A stretch of 59,397 nucleotides of DNA from an uncultured Lachnospiraceae bacterium. Its GTDB lineage: Bacteria > Bacillota > Clostridia > Lachnospirales > Lachnospiraceae. Under the pieces are notes generated by a model. The model made no database searches and was not told the origin of the DNA. It saw nothing but the letters and a program-made list of their open reading frames with translations. This document shows positions 35,465 through 44,577 of the stretch, in pieces. The position numbers were made by a program, and so were the translations under genes. How positions within the stretch are numbered: position 1 is the stretch's first letter; every line of letters starts with the position of its first letter. The DNA is taken from positions 1 to 59,397 of the forward strand of contig CAMWCA010000015.1 in assembly GCA_947172705.1 (NCBI GenBank), written 5' to 3'.

Positions 35465-36737
35465 GTTGACGAGAAATATAGGCTTAAAAATAGGCTCCCT
35501 TTTTTTGGCAGTTGTTTTATGGCTGGTGGTGACCAGCATTAATAACCCTACGGAGCCGCGGTCTCTTTACAATATACCGGTGAAGCTTTTAAATACCAAT
35601 ATTATTACCGACTCCGGACAGGTGTATGAAGTGCTGGAGGGAACGGATGTGATCGACAAGGTGGTGGTAAGAGGTCCCCGCTCTGTGGTCACTGGGCTGA
35701 AGGAAGAAAATATTATCGCAACGGCGGATGTAAGTGAACTGAGCAGTCTTGATACCATATCCATTAAGCTTGCAACCAATGTTTCAGGCAGCGAGATCAC
35801 CAGCATTACAGGCAGCATCGACACCGTAAAGTTAAAAATAGAAAATAAGCGCAGCAAAGCGCTGGCGCTTAAGGCTACCACATCCGGCAAAATTGAAGAC
35901 GGTTATATGGTGGGTGAGATCACAATGGATCAGAACGTGGTCAGGATCTCAGGACCTCAGTCGGTGATCGACCAGGTGTCGCGTGCCGCGGTGGATGTGT
36001 CTGTTACAGGAATGGTCAGCGATATTGTAACCAATGCGGAGATCAGGCTGTATGACGAAGACGATAATGAGATCACCGATACCAGCCGTATTACCCAGAA
36101 TATTCGATCTACAGGGGTAAAGGTGACAATTTTGCAAAAGACCTCTGTGCCTGTAAAATTCAGTTCTACCGGAAGGCCGGCAGCAGGTTTCAGGGCGACA
36201 GGGGAAATAGAAGGAAATGACGCTGCTGTGGAGATAGCAGGAAAGCCCAACGCAATCAAAAATATTTCAGAAATAGTAGTTCCTTCAGAGGTATTGGATA
36301 TTGAGGATCAGGAGGAGGATTACGCAGTAGATGTGGATATCCGCCCTTACCTGCCGGATAATGTAGCGCTGGCAAATGGGGAAGAGGCAGTTCGTAATGT
36401 TATTGTGCGAATAGAGCCGGAGGTGACCAAACGTCTGGAAATCAGGGAGGAGAGGGTCAGAATCACAAATCTCCCTGAGGGCTACGAGGCAAGCATTTCA
36501 GGCTTGGAAGAAAGCTTTATTATAGAAGTGGTGGGGCTTTCCAGGGACGTAGCAGGGCTGCAGGCAAGCAGCATATCCGGCGTGGTTGATATTCAGGAAT
36601 GGATGCAGGCAAGAGGCTTAACAGAACCGGAGCCGGGATTCTATACGGTGAATGTGGATTTCGGTTTGCCAGAAGATGTGGCTTTGCGCAGTCCGGTTTC
36701 AGTGACATTGCACATTACAGAACAGACAGAGCAATAA
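35454..36737 (+). CDS. cdaR: YbbR-domain protein CdaR, regulator of CdaA
   Basis: Membrane-anchored regulator of CdaA. 427 residues: one N-terminal TM (about 10-28), then four YbbR-type beta-rich repeats outside the membrane (roughly 45-125, 135-215, 220-315, 325-420). GTG start at 35454, overlapping the end of cdaA by 11 bp, so translation is coupled. Known relatives modulate cyclase activity. Confidence 0.92.
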   Translation: MKNRLTRNIGLKIGSLFLAVVLWLVVTSINNPTEPRSLYNIPVKLLNTNIITDSGQVYEVLEGTDVIDKVVVRGPRSVVTGLKEENIIATADVSELSSLDTISIKLATNVSGSEITSITGSIDTVKLKIENKRSKALALKATTSGKIEDGYMVGEITMDQNVVRISGPQSVIDQVSRAAVDVSVTGMVSDIVTNAEIRLYDEDDNEITDTSRITQNIRSTGVKVTILQKTSVPVKFSSTGRPAAGFRATGEIEGNDAAVEIAGKPNAIKNISEIVVPSEVLDIEDQEEDYAVDVDIRPYLPDNVALANGEEAVRNVIVRIEPEVTKRLEIREERVRITNLPEGYEASISGLEESFIIEVVGLSRDVAGLQASSISGVVDIQEWMQARGLTEPEPGFYTVNVDFGLPEDVALRSPVSVTLHITEQTEQ

Positions 36738-36776
36738 AGGAATAGTAAATAGGCAGGAAAGGACAGGGATAACAAA

Positions 36777-38126
36777 ATGGGAAGATTATTTGGTACAGAC
36801 GGCGTCAGAGGAGTGGCAAACGATGAATTAACGCCATTGCTTGCCATGCAGCTTGGGCAGGCAGGCGCGTATGTTCTCACAAAGGAAAATATGCATAAGC
36901 CGACCATTATGGTAGGGTGTGACACAAGAATTTCAGGGGATATGCTTGCCAACGCACTTATGGCAGGTATCTGTTCAGTAGGTGCCAATGCAGTTTATGT
37001 GGGTGTGATCCCCACTCCGGCGGTGGCATATCTTACAAGAAAATACAAGGTGGATGCCGGCGTTGTGATTTCTGCCTCCCACAATCCGGTGGAATTTAAT
37101 GGAATTAAGTTTTTTGATGCAAATGGTTATAAGCTGCCGGATGCGTTGGAGGACGAAATTGAAAATATTATCAAATGTGGTATGAGCGACATCCGTTTTC
37201 CAATTGGCTCAAACGTAGGTAAGATCAAATATCGGACGGACGCGAGGGAAGAGTACATTAACCACTCCATTCAATCAGTGAATGTGGATCTTTCAGACTT
37301 TAAGATCGTGGTGGACTGTGCGGAAGGCGCTGCTTATTATACTTCCGTTGAGGCGCTTAAGGAACTGGGCGGCAGCATCGTAGCGATCCACAATATGCCT
37401 GACGGCACCAATATCAATGCCAACTGTGGCTCCACACATATGGAAGAATTAAAGGCAAGAGTGGTTTATGAGAAGGCGAATCTGGGGCTTGCTTTTGACG
37501 GAGACGCCGACAGACTGCTTGCCGTTGACGAACAGGGAAATGTGGTGGACGGCGATCAGATCATGGCGATTGTAGGAAATCACATGAAGGAAAATGGAGA
37601 ACTGGCAAATGATACGATTGTTGCGACGGTCATGAGTAACCTGGGCTTTTTCCTGATGGGAGAGAAAAACAACATCAAAATAGAGCAGACAAAGGTAGGA
37701 GACCGCTATGTGCTGGAGAGAATGAGAGAAATTGGCGCCAGCCTTGGAGGGGAACAATCAGGTCACATTATTTTCCTGAAAGAAAACACCACAGGCGACG
37801 GTCTGCTCAGCGCGCTGCATCTGTTAAAGGTTATGGCTGAAACAGGAAAACCTTTGTCAGAGCTTGCTTCCATTATGGAAGTGCTTCCTCAGGCGCTTGT
37901 GAATGCCAAGGTTCCCAATCACAAGAAGGAAAGATACATGGAATATCCGGAGATCGCCGATGCCATCCAGAAGCTGAACCAGAAGTTTGCCGGAGAGGGA
38001 AGGGTGCTGATCCGTCCTTCAGGCACGGAACCCAAGGTACGCGTTATGATCGAAGGCAAGGATCAGAAGATGATCGAAAAGGATGCAAAGCAGCTTGCTG
38101 AACTGATTCAGGATATCATGCTGTAA
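36777..38126 (+). CDS. glmM: phosphoglucosamine mutase
   Basis: Converts glucosamine-6-P to glucosamine-1-P for peptidoglycan precursor UDP-GlcNAc. 449 residues. Active-site phosphoserine S101 in ISASHNP, metal loop DGDADR, sugar-binding GGEQSGH, and phosphate loop RPSGTEPKVR. Third gene of the cdaA-cdaR-glmM cluster; in relatives GlmM binds and inhibits CdaA, linking wall synthesis to c-di-AMP. Confidence 0.97.
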   Translation: MGRLFGTDGVRGVANDELTPLLAMQLGQAGAYVLTKENMHKPTIMVGCDTRISGDMLANALMAGICSVGANAVYVGVIPTPAVAYLTRKYKVDAGVVISASHNPVEFNGIKFFDANGYKLPDALEDEIENIIKCGMSDIRFPIGSNVGKIKYRTDAREEYINHSIQSVNVDLSDFKIVVDCAEGAAYYTSVEALKELGGSIVAIHNMPDGTNINANCGSTHMEELKARVVYEKANLGLAFDGDADRLLAVDEQGNVVDGDQIMAIVGNHMKENGELANDTIVATVMSNLGFFLMGEKNNIKIEQTKVGDRYVLERMREIGASLGGEQSGHIIFLKENTTGDGLLSALHLLKVMAETGKPLSELASIMEVLPQALVNAKVPNHKKERYMEYPEIADAIQKLNQKFAGEGRVLIRPSGTEPKVRVMIEGKDQKMIEKDAKQLAELIQDIML

Positions 38127-38166
38127 ACCCACATAATGCAAACATCATACTATAAAGAAGTAATAC

Positions 38167-38195
38167 TTGAGAAAGAGATTGAAAAATGTTATAGT
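38167..38195 (+). promoter_or_regulatory. sigma-A promoter for the HPr gene
   Basis: TTGAGA (38167-38172), 17-nt spacer, TATAGT (38190-38195), 58 bases before the chosen ATG. Confidence 0.65.
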
Positions 38196-38252
38196 AATGA
38201 GGAGAGGTATAAACGGGAGTATCAGGCAGAAAATGAATTGGAGGAAAATAGT

Positions 38253-38516
38253 ATGGTAAGGCAAAAGGTGGTCATTAAGAACCCCACAGGTCTTCACTTA
38301 CGGCCGGCCGGCATCTTGTGCAAAGAAGCAATGCAGTTCAAATCATTGATAACCTTTACATTCAGGGATAATACTGCAAATGCAAAGAGCGTACTGAGCG
38401 TTTTGGGAGCCTGTGTAAAATGCGGTGATGAAATTGAATTTGTCTGCGAAGGGGAGGATGAAGCGGAAGCGCTTCAAACGTTGGTAAAAGCAATAGAAAA
38501 CGGTTTAGGTGAATAA
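38253..38516 (+). CDS. HPr-family phosphocarrier protein
   Basis: 87 residues. Phospho-accepting H15 lies in NPTGLHLRPAG, the PTS site for EI. The KSVLSVL stretch stands where HPr(Ser) is regulated by HPr kinase (NAKSIMGVM in typical HPr); a serine is present at about the expected place. The ATG at 38253 follows GGAGGAAAA; an upstream ATG at 38136 precedes the promoter and is rejected. No other PTS gene is nearby. Confidence 0.9.
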   Translation: MVRQKVVIKNPTGLHLRPAGILCKEAMQFKSLITFTFRDNTANAKSVLSVLGACVKCGDEIEFVCEGEDEAEALQTLVKAIENGLGE

Positions 38517-38546
38517 TCCCCAAGCGCAAAAGAGTATATGTATATT

Positions 38547-38582
38547 AAAGCCGGTCTGTCTTGTGCTAGATCGGCTTTCTAT
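38547..38582 (+). terminator. terminator after the HPr gene
   Basis: AAAGCCGGTCT and AGATCGGCTTT pair across a 10-nt loop, followed by CTATTG; the T-run is short. No T-box or leucine leader is visible before leuA. Confidence 0.65.
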
Positions 38583-38608
38583 TGTATAGATGTATGGAGG
38601 AGATCAAT

Positions 38609-40288
38609 ATGCTGAATTACAAGCGTTACAGAAAAAATCCGGTGGTTGAATACCCGGAAAGAAGGTGGCCTGACAGGGAAATTGAAAAAGCGCCTGTCTG
38701 GTGCAGTGTGGATTTGAGGGATGGAAATCAGGCGTTGATCGATCCCATGGTAGTCAGTGAAAAAATTGAAATGTTTCAATATCTGATCAAACTGGGATTT
38801 AAGGAAATCGAAATTGGTTTTCCGGCGGCAAGTCAGATCGAATATGATTTTCTGCGCCAACTGGTAGATCGGAAAATGATTCCCGACGATGTGCGCGTAC
38901 AGGTGCTCACGCAGTGCAGGGAGGAACTGATCGACCGAACCTTTGCCTCCATAGAAGGCTGTAAAGAGGCGATCGTGCATATTTACAATTCAACATCAAC
39001 ACTCCAGAGGGATGTGGTGTTTGGTATGAACCGGGAGGAGATCATAGATATTGCAGTTAAGGGCACATTAATGGTGAAGGAACGTGCGGCAAAGTTCCCG
39101 GGAAAGATTATCTTAGAATATTCTCCGGAGAGCTTTACCGGGACAGAACTGGATTTTGCCCTTGAGATCTGTACGGCAGTACAGGAAGCGTGGGGACCCG
39201 ACAAAGAAAATCCAATGATCATTAATCTTCCTTCGACAGTGGAAATGAATACGCCAAACGTGTATGCGGATCAGATTGAATGGATGAACAGACATTTTAA
39301 GGACAGGGAGAGCATCGTCCTGAGCGTGCATCCCCACAACGACAGGGGAACTGGCGTTGCCTCGGCGGAGCTTGCTATGCTTGCCGGTGCAGACAGGGTG
39401 GAAGGCACGCTGTTTGGCAATGGTGAGAGAACCGGGAATGTGGATGTATTGAACATTGCCTATAATATGTTTTCCCAGGGCATCAATCCGGAGCTGCATA
39501 TAGAGAAAATCAATGAAATTATTGAACTGTATGAGAGATGCTGTAAGATCCCCATCCATCCCAGACATCCCTATGCGGGCAAGCTGGTGTTTACCGCTTT
39601 TTCCGGCTCCCATCAGGATGCCATTAATAAGGGCGTTAAGGCAATGAAGGAAAGAAAAAGCGAATATTGGCAGGTGCCTTATCTTCCCATTGATCCTTCG
39701 GATATTGGAAGAGAATATGAGCCCATTGTGCGCATTAATTCCCAATCCGGAAAAGGCGGCGTAGCTTTTGTTATGGATACTTATTTTGGCTTTAAGCTTC
39801 CCAAGGGAATGCACAGGGAATTTGCCAATGTGATTCAGGATATCTCGGAGAAACAGGGTGAGGTTTCACCGGATGAGATCATGGCGGCATTTCGCCAGGA
39901 ATATCTGGAGAAAAAAGAACCCGTTCATTTCCGCAGACTGCGGGTGGATGATCTCAGCGATGAGGTTCAATCGGAGTTTGATACAAGAGTGTATGTGATC
40001 TATACCGATCACGGAACCGAGAAAAAATTCGAGGCTGTGGGAAATGGCCCGATTGATGCAGTCCAAAGAGGTATGCAGCAGGAGCTTGGCACAAAGATCA
40101 AGATTTTGGATTATGAAGAGCATGCCCTTCAAAGCGGGTCCAATTCTCAGGCAGCAGCATACATTCATCTGCTGGATGCGGACAGTGGAAGAGTTACCTA
40201 CGGCGTAGGCGTGAGCTCCAATATTACCAGAGCTTCGGTGCGCGCCATATTCTCGGCAATTAACAGACTGGGATTGGGAGAAAATTAA
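38609..40288 (+). CDS. leuA: 2-isopropylmalate synthase
   Basis: First committed step of leucine synthesis: 2-oxoisovalerate + acetyl-CoA. 559 residues, the length of the second LeuA type. HMGL-like TIM barrel with DLRDGNQAL, metal ligands HPHNDRGTG, and NGERTGN; a C-terminal allosteric domain for leucine feedback (about 430-555). Start 38609 follows GGAGGAG. No other leucine genes lie nearby. Confidence 0.95.
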   Translation: MLNYKRYRKNPVVEYPERRWPDREIEKAPVWCSVDLRDGNQALIDPMVVSEKIEMFQYLIKLGFKEIEIGFPAASQIEYDFLRQLVDRKMIPDDVRVQVLTQCREELIDRTFASIEGCKEAIVHIYNSTSTLQRDVVFGMNREEIIDIAVKGTLMVKERAAKFPGKIILEYSPESFTGTELDFALEICTAVQEAWGPDKENPMIINLPSTVEMNTPNVYADQIEWMNRHFKDRESIVLSVHPHNDRGTGVASAELAMLAGADRVEGTLFGNGERTGNVDVLNIAYNMFSQGINPELHIEKINEIIELYERCCKIPIHPRHPYAGKLVFTAFSGSHQDAINKGVKAMKERKSEYWQVPYLPIDPSDIGREYEPIVRINSQSGKGGVAFVMDTYFGFKLPKGMHREFANVIQDISEKQGEVSPDEIMAAFRQEYLEKKEPVHFRRLRVDDLSDEVQSEFDTRVYVIYTDHGTEKKFEAVGNGPIDAVQRGMQQELGTKIKILDYEEHALQSGSNSQAAAYIHLLDADSGRVTYGVGVSSNITRASVRAIFSAINRLGLGEN

Positions 40289-40302
40289 ATACACAGTAAT
40301 AC

Positions 40303-40340
40303 AAAACCCCGGGGTGACCATTGTCACTCCGGGGTTAAAA
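40303..40340. terminator. bidirectional terminator between leuA and the DUF3048 gene
   Basis: AACCCCGG-G-GTGAC and GTCAC-T-CCGGGGTT form a 13-bp stem with one wobble, flanked by A-rich and T/A-rich ends on each side. Confidence 0.85.
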
Positions 40341-40354
40341 TATGCTTCAGTTTC

Positions 40355-41512
40355 TTAATCAGCTTCAATGGTCTTTCCGTCTACCGTGAAGGTATCGCCG
40401 TCTTCCAGGATGCAGACCATGGTTTTACCTGTATTTAACTTGATTTCATTTCCGTCGTCGTCGTAATATCTTGTAGCGCCGTAGTCGGAAGTCTTTTCCC
40501 AGGTAACATGAATACCTTTGCCGTTGGTAAAGAACCAACCGTCACGGGTGGTATCATGACACTGGAAGGCAAGGTAGCCTTTCTGATCTCTCACCTCATA
40601 ATAAGTATTCTGAACCAGAATGTTCTTGAAGGCAAGCTGCTGATTGTTTGCCAGGTCAATATGAGGACCATTGCTGTCACCGGATAAATGCTGATATCTG
40701 TCGTAAAGCCCTGTAGACTCATTATACTCGAAATAGCAGTTGGTAACAGGATAAGCAGGGGACATGTCCACCTTGCCGGCAGTTATGGCATCTGCATACT
40801 GATCCAGGGTATTGGGTTCTTTTTCGGAAGCAAATAAATAATGCTCTTCGTCTGCATAACCGTCTCTATATTCTAAAGGATAGTTATAATGTGCGGCAGC
40901 ATCTTTGATGCGCTCAGTAGAAGTAAAAGCATTATCTGTGGAATTTTTAGCCTTTTCTCTGAAGGTTGCGTTGCCGTATTGGATGCAGTTGATATTTTGG
41001 GTATCGCTTCTTCCGATAATATCGTCTATGTAGAAAGGACCGCCGTAATGGATGTAGATGGCATCCCATTCAAATGCCCAATATACATAATAGTCACGGC
41101 AGCTTCTGATGTTGCCCAGCTTTTCAATGTTGCTCCAGTCCTCAAATACTCCCATAAGCCTTGTCATGCTGCCTTCCACGTTACATTCATATAGAACGGA
41201 TACATTGGAAATGCCATATTGGCTGGCTGTTTTGGAGTTGGGAATCATGATAGCTACAGGACGTGTCTTTGCAATGTCCTCGCTTACCCATTCGTGGGTG
41301 AGTCTGCTTCTTGCCATACCCTCGGCAGGCGGGGTATCAAGCTCGTCCGTACCTTCTGTCTCTTCTCCGGTATTTTCTGCCGGCTCAGTCTGTTGTTCCA
41401 CAATAGGCTCAACCACAGGAGCCACTACTTCATCGGAATCTTTACCGCAGCCGAACAATAAGAGAGATGAGGATAAGGCTACAAGACAAAGAACTTGTAA
41501 TCTTTTCATCAT
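40355..41512 (-). CDS. DUF3048 domain lipoprotein
   Basis: Exported lipoprotein of 385 residues: signal with lipobox LLFGC (Cys about 22), an acidic low-complexity linker (about 28-70), then a DUF3048/YerB-like domain (ARSRLTHEWV...PVAIMIPNSK at its start, and a C-terminal part with GKGIHVTWEK). Function in the family is not established. Two start codons stand in tandem behind GCGAGGA. It is a single gene, convergent with leuA. Confidence 0.88.
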   Translation of the reverse strand: MMKRLQVLCLVALSSSLLLFGCGKDSDEVVAPVVEPIVEQQTEPAENTGEETEGTDELDTPPAEGMARSRLTHEWVSEDIAKTRPVAIMIPNSKTASQYGISNVSVLYECNVEGSMTRLMGVFEDWSNIEKLGNIRSCRDYYVYWAFEWDAIYIHYGGPFYIDDIIGRSDTQNINCIQYGNATFREKAKNSTDNAFTSTERIKDAAAHYNYPLEYRDGYADEEHYLFASEKEPNTLDQYADAITAGKVDMSPAYPVTNCYFEYNESTGLYDRYQHLSGDSNGPHIDLANNQQLAFKNILVQNTYYEVRDQKGYLAFQCHDTTRDGWFFTNGKGIHVTWEKTSDYGATRYYDDDGNEIKLNTGKTMVCILEDGDTFTVDGKTIEAD

Positions 41513-41568
41513 ATTTCCTCGCTTTCAATTATTAAAATATCGTAATTCTCTCCAATTACACGGTTACT

Positions 41569-41577
41569 ATTATATCA
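41569..41577 (-). promoter_or_regulatory. extended -10 promoter of the DUF3048 gene
   Basis: The minus strand reads TGATATAAT (TG-n-TATAAT), about 60 bases before the start codon; no clear -35. Confidence 0.55.
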
Positions 41578-41689
41578 TACATGGAAATAAGAGTCACTAG
41601 CAAATTGTGTAAAACATGTACAAAAATATTAAGAAAATATTACGAAATCCAGGATTCAGTTTTGACAGGGAGAGAGGAGCAAGTATCAG

Positions 41690-42004
41690 TTCAGCCTGCC
41701 GCAGGGAACAGAAGCATATCGGCATCCTGGCTTTGCACCTGGGGGACATACTTCCTTTCCAGGCTTGTCTACGAATTGGATTTCACTAACAGAATGCGGA
41801 AAATTTTTCAAGTCAGTCGGGTCAGAGCCAGCGGCATCCGTGCCGCGAGGCTCTTAAAACCGCCGTCCTGGCGGTTTTGCCCTCGTTATAGGAGCATTCT
41901 GTAAGTGAAATTGCCAATTCTCCGCCAAAGCCTGGAAAGGAAGTATGTCCCCCAGGTGCAAAGCCAGGATGCCAATACGCTTCTGTTCCCTGCGGCAGGC
42001 TGAA
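41690..42004. repeat. compound palindromic element A
   Basis: 315 nt. Outer arms 41690-41766 and 41928-42004 pair in 75 of 77 positions. Further in are helices ATTTCACT/AGTGAAAT, ACAGAATG/CATTCTGT, AGAGCC/GGCTCT (41824-41829, 41849-41854), GCGGCA-TCCG-TGCCGC (41831-41846) and AAAACCGCC-GTCCT-GGCGGTTTT (41856-41878). It has no credible ORF. TTGACA at 41662 with a weak TATCAG could send transcription into it. Same family as 49224-49616 and 49627-49940; lies between the DUF3048 gene and rfbD. Confidence 0.85.
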
Positions 42005-42039
42005 CCGTACGGGAGAAAGGCTGATATTTTATGAAATAC

Positions 42040-42068
42040 TTGTCTAAAATGGATAAAAAGGGTAAAAT
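42040..42068 (+). promoter_or_regulatory. sigma-A promoter for rfbD
   Basis: TTGTCT (42040-42045), 17-nt spacer, TAAAAT (42063-42068), 44 bases before the chosen start and just outside palindromic element A. Confidence 0.65.
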
Positions 42069-42111
42069 AATAAACGGATGTACAAAACATGTGAAAGGAA
42101 GATTTGGTGAT

Positions 42112-42957
42112 ATGAAGAAAATTATCGTAACGGGCTGTAACGGACAGCTGGGGCGTGCGATTAATCTTGAAATGAAGGGTAACAGCGAAATTGAATTTGT
42201 CAACACGGATGTGGCGGAGCTGGATATTACCAATATTGACAAGGTAATGGAGCTGGCAAGGGAAGTAAAGCCCTATGCAATTATTAACTGTGCCGCTCAT
42301 ACAGGGGTGGATGCCTGCGAGGATGAGTGGGACAAGGCGTATCGGATCAACGCCATTGGACCGAGAAATTTAAGTATTGCGGCTTCTGAGACGGGAGCGA
42401 AGATGGTGCATATTTCTACCGACTATGTTTTTGACGGTAAAGCGGATAAGCCTTACGTTGAATTTGACAAGCCCAATCCCCAGGGTGCGTACGGAGCTAC
42501 GAAGCTTGCGGGGGAAAATATGGTGAAGGATTTTGCCAGACGGTATTTTATTCTTCGGACTGCATGGCTGTATGGAGACGGAAAGAACTTTGTAAAGACG
42601 ATGCTCCGCCTTTCGGAAACCAACCAGCAGGTCAGAGTGGTAGGAGACCAGGTGGGAAGCCCTACCAGTGCCAAAGAGCTTGCGGCGGCGATCTCACACC
42701 TTCTTTTTACGGAAAATTACGGCGTATTTCATGCTACCTGTGAAGGGAGCTGCTCCTGGGCGGAGTTTGCAGGGGAAATCTTCAGGCTTGCCGGTAAAGA
42801 TACGAAGGTGGAAGCGATCACCACGGAGGAATTTGGGGCAAAGGCGCCCAGACCTGCCTATTCCATATTGGAGAATTATATGTTGAAGCTGACTACGGAT
42901 TTTGTTTTTGCCGATTGGCAGGATGCGCTTACTGTTTATATGAAGGAATTTGTATAA
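42112..42957 (+). CDS. rfbD: dTDP-4-dehydrorhamnose reductase
   Basis: NADPH-dependent reductase making dTDP-L-rhamnose for surface glycans; cytoplasmic. 281 residues, short-chain dehydrogenase fold: TGCNGQLGRAI nucleotide loop, STDYVFDG, catalytic Y-x3-K in YGATKLAGE. The ATG at 42112 behind AAAGGAAG is preferred to the ATG at 42031, which precedes the promoter -10. rfbA, B and C are not in the window, so the substrate route must be completed elsewhere. Confidence 0.93.
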   Translation: MKKIIVTGCNGQLGRAINLEMKGNSEIEFVNTDVAELDITNIDKVMELAREVKPYAIINCAAHTGVDACEDEWDKAYRINAIGPRNLSIAASETGAKMVHISTDYVFDGKADKPYVEFDKPNPQGAYGATKLAGENMVKDFARRYFILRTAWLYGDGKNFVKTMLRLSETNQQVRVVGDQVGSPTSAKELAAAISHLLFTENYGVFHATCEGSCSWAEFAGEIFRLAGKDTKVEAITTEEFGAKAPRPAYSILENYMLKLTTDFVFADWQDALTVYMKEFV

Positions 42958-42958
42958 A

Positions 42959-43414
42959 ATGGATTTTATAAGGGAATTATTTCAAAATAAAATTTTTGTT
43001 TCCGCCGCCCTTGGATGGCTGGTGGCGCAGGTATTAAAAACCCTGATCCACCTGTTCCTGACGAAAAAGTTTGTGGCGGAAAGAATGGTGGGCAGCGGCG
43101 GTATGCCCAGTTCTCATTCGGCAACAGTGTGCGCCCTTGCCACCGCAACGGGAATACAGTATGGAGGGGGCGGGTTTGAATTTGCCGTAACGGTGATGCT
43201 TGCCATCATTGTGATGTATGACGCTATGGGCGTCCGCAGAGAGACAGGCAAACAGGGGCAGGTGCTCAATGAAATGCTGGAGATATTTACCAATATGGGT
43301 AAAAATATCAGCCCCGAGGCAAAACTGAAGGAATTTGTAGGGCATACGCCTCTGCAGGTCTTGATGGGGGCAATTTTGGGAATTGTCATAGCAGTTATCG
43401 TCGCATCCCTTTAA
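42959..43414 (+). CDS. divergent PAP2-family membrane protein
   Basis: 151 residues, DUF212/divergent PAP2 group (acid phosphatase or haloperoxidase-related). Motif GSGGMPSSHSATVCALA corresponds to the SGH-type phosphatase motif; four hydrophobic segments. Substrate unknown, perhaps a lipid or isoprenyl phosphate. Starts one base after the rfbD stop, so it is co-transcribed. Confidence 0.85.
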   Translation: MDFIRELFQNKIFVSAALGWLVAQVLKTLIHLFLTKKFVAERMVGSGGMPSSHSATVCALATATGIQYGGGGFEFAVTVMLAIIVMYDAMGVRRETGKQGQVLNEMLEIFTNMGKNISPEAKLKEFVGHTPLQVLMGAILGIVIAVIVASL

Positions 43415-43476
43415 ACCAACACGAGACTGACAGGGGAAACAGATACTTAAAATAATAAAGAGATAAGGAGACAGTT

Positions 43477-44544
43477 ATGCAGAAGGTAGCATTGATTACA
43501 GGTATTACAGGTCAGGATGGTTCCTATCTGGCAGAGTTTTTGCTGGAAAAGGGATATGAGGTACATGGCTTGATTCGAAGGCACAGCATCAGTAATACGG
43601 CAAGAATCGACCATATTATTCAGTCAAAATACAATAAGGTTAAATTTTTCCTGCACTTTGCAGATACAACGGATTCCAGCAATCTGATGCGTCTGATCGG
43701 AGAGATTCGCCCCACTGAGGTATATAATCTTGCAGCGCAGTCCCATGTAGGCATATCCTTTGACGTGCCCGAATATACGGCGGAGGCTACAGGGGTAAGC
43801 ACCCTGAAGCTGTTGGAGGCAATTCGGGTCAATGGAGGCAATTGCAGGTATTATCAGGCATCTACTTCCGAGCTTTTTGGCGGTCTTCCGGAAACAGCGC
43901 CTCAAAGCGAGACCACGCCTTTTTACCCTAAGAGCCCTTATGGCGCAGCAAAGCTGTACTCCTATTGGATTACGGTGAATTACAGGGAATCCTACAATAT
44001 GTTTGCCTGCAATGGCATTTTGTTCAACCATGAATCTCCCAGGCGTGGGGAAAACTTCGTTACAAGAAAAATTACCCTTACCATTGCAAATATAATTGCC
44101 GGAAAACAGGAAAAGCTTTCCCTGGGAAATATGGATGCAAAGCGGGATTGGGGATTTGCAGGTGACTATGTAGAAGGAATGTGGATGATGCTGCAGCAGG
44201 ATAAGCCCAGTGATTACGTGCTTGCCACCAATGAGACCCATACCGTAAGGGAATTTGTGGAGGCAGCGTTCAGACAGCTTGGCATTACCATCAGATGGGA
44301 AGGTGCAGGAGCGGAGGAAAAGGGCTTTGATGCCGACACAGGGAAATTACTTGTGGATGTAAATCCGGAATTTTACCGTCCTGCTGAGGTTGAATTCCTG
44401 TGGGGAAATGCAGCCAAGGCGGAAAAAGAGCTGGGCTGGAAACGGAAAGTGGATTTTGAAGGTCTGGTGGCAATGATGATGGACAATGATTTGAAAGAGA
44501 TCGCCGGGCTCAGTGCCAGTGAATATAGGGAAAGCAGGAAATAA
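43477..44544 (+). CDS. gmd: GDP-mannose 4,6-dehydratase
   Basis: Makes GDP-4-keto-6-deoxymannose, first step to GDP-L-fucose. 355 residues, extended [18 protein letters not shown] nucleotide loop, typical [14 protein letters not shown], and the active-site [10 protein letters not shown] (Y-x3-K). ATAAGGAGA precedes the ATG. Works with the fcl gene at 46257; a membrane protein gene separates them. Confidence 0.95.
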   Translation: MQKVALITGITGQDGSYLAEFLLEKGYEVHGLIRRHSISNTARIDHIIQSKYNKVKFFLHFADTTDSSNLMRLIGEIRPTEVYNLAAQSHVGISFDVPEYTAEATGVSTLKLLEAIRVNGGNCRYYQASTSELFGGLPETAPQSETTPFYPKSPYGAAKLYSYWITVNYRESYNMFACNGILFNHESPRRGENFVTRKITLTIANIIAGKQEKLSLGNMDAKRDWGFAGDYVEGMWMMLQQDKPSDYVLATNETHTVREFVEAAFRQLGITIRWEGAGAEEKGFDADTGKLLVDVNPEFYRPAEVEFLWGNAAKAEKELGWKRKVDFEGLVAMMMDNDLKEIAGLSASEYRESRK

Positions 44545-44577
44545 AAGTCCATTACAAAAGTAAAAGAGGAAGATGCA

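Noticed and set aside
38517..38608. T-box or leucine attenuator before leuA
   Set aside because: Only 92 bases, with one hairpin that fits the HPr terminator; no T-box sequence or leucine codon run.
41581..42300. ORFs of 100-148 codons covering element A
   Set aside because: They overlap on both strands, follow the palindrome arms rather than a ribosome site, and recur as shadows in element B.
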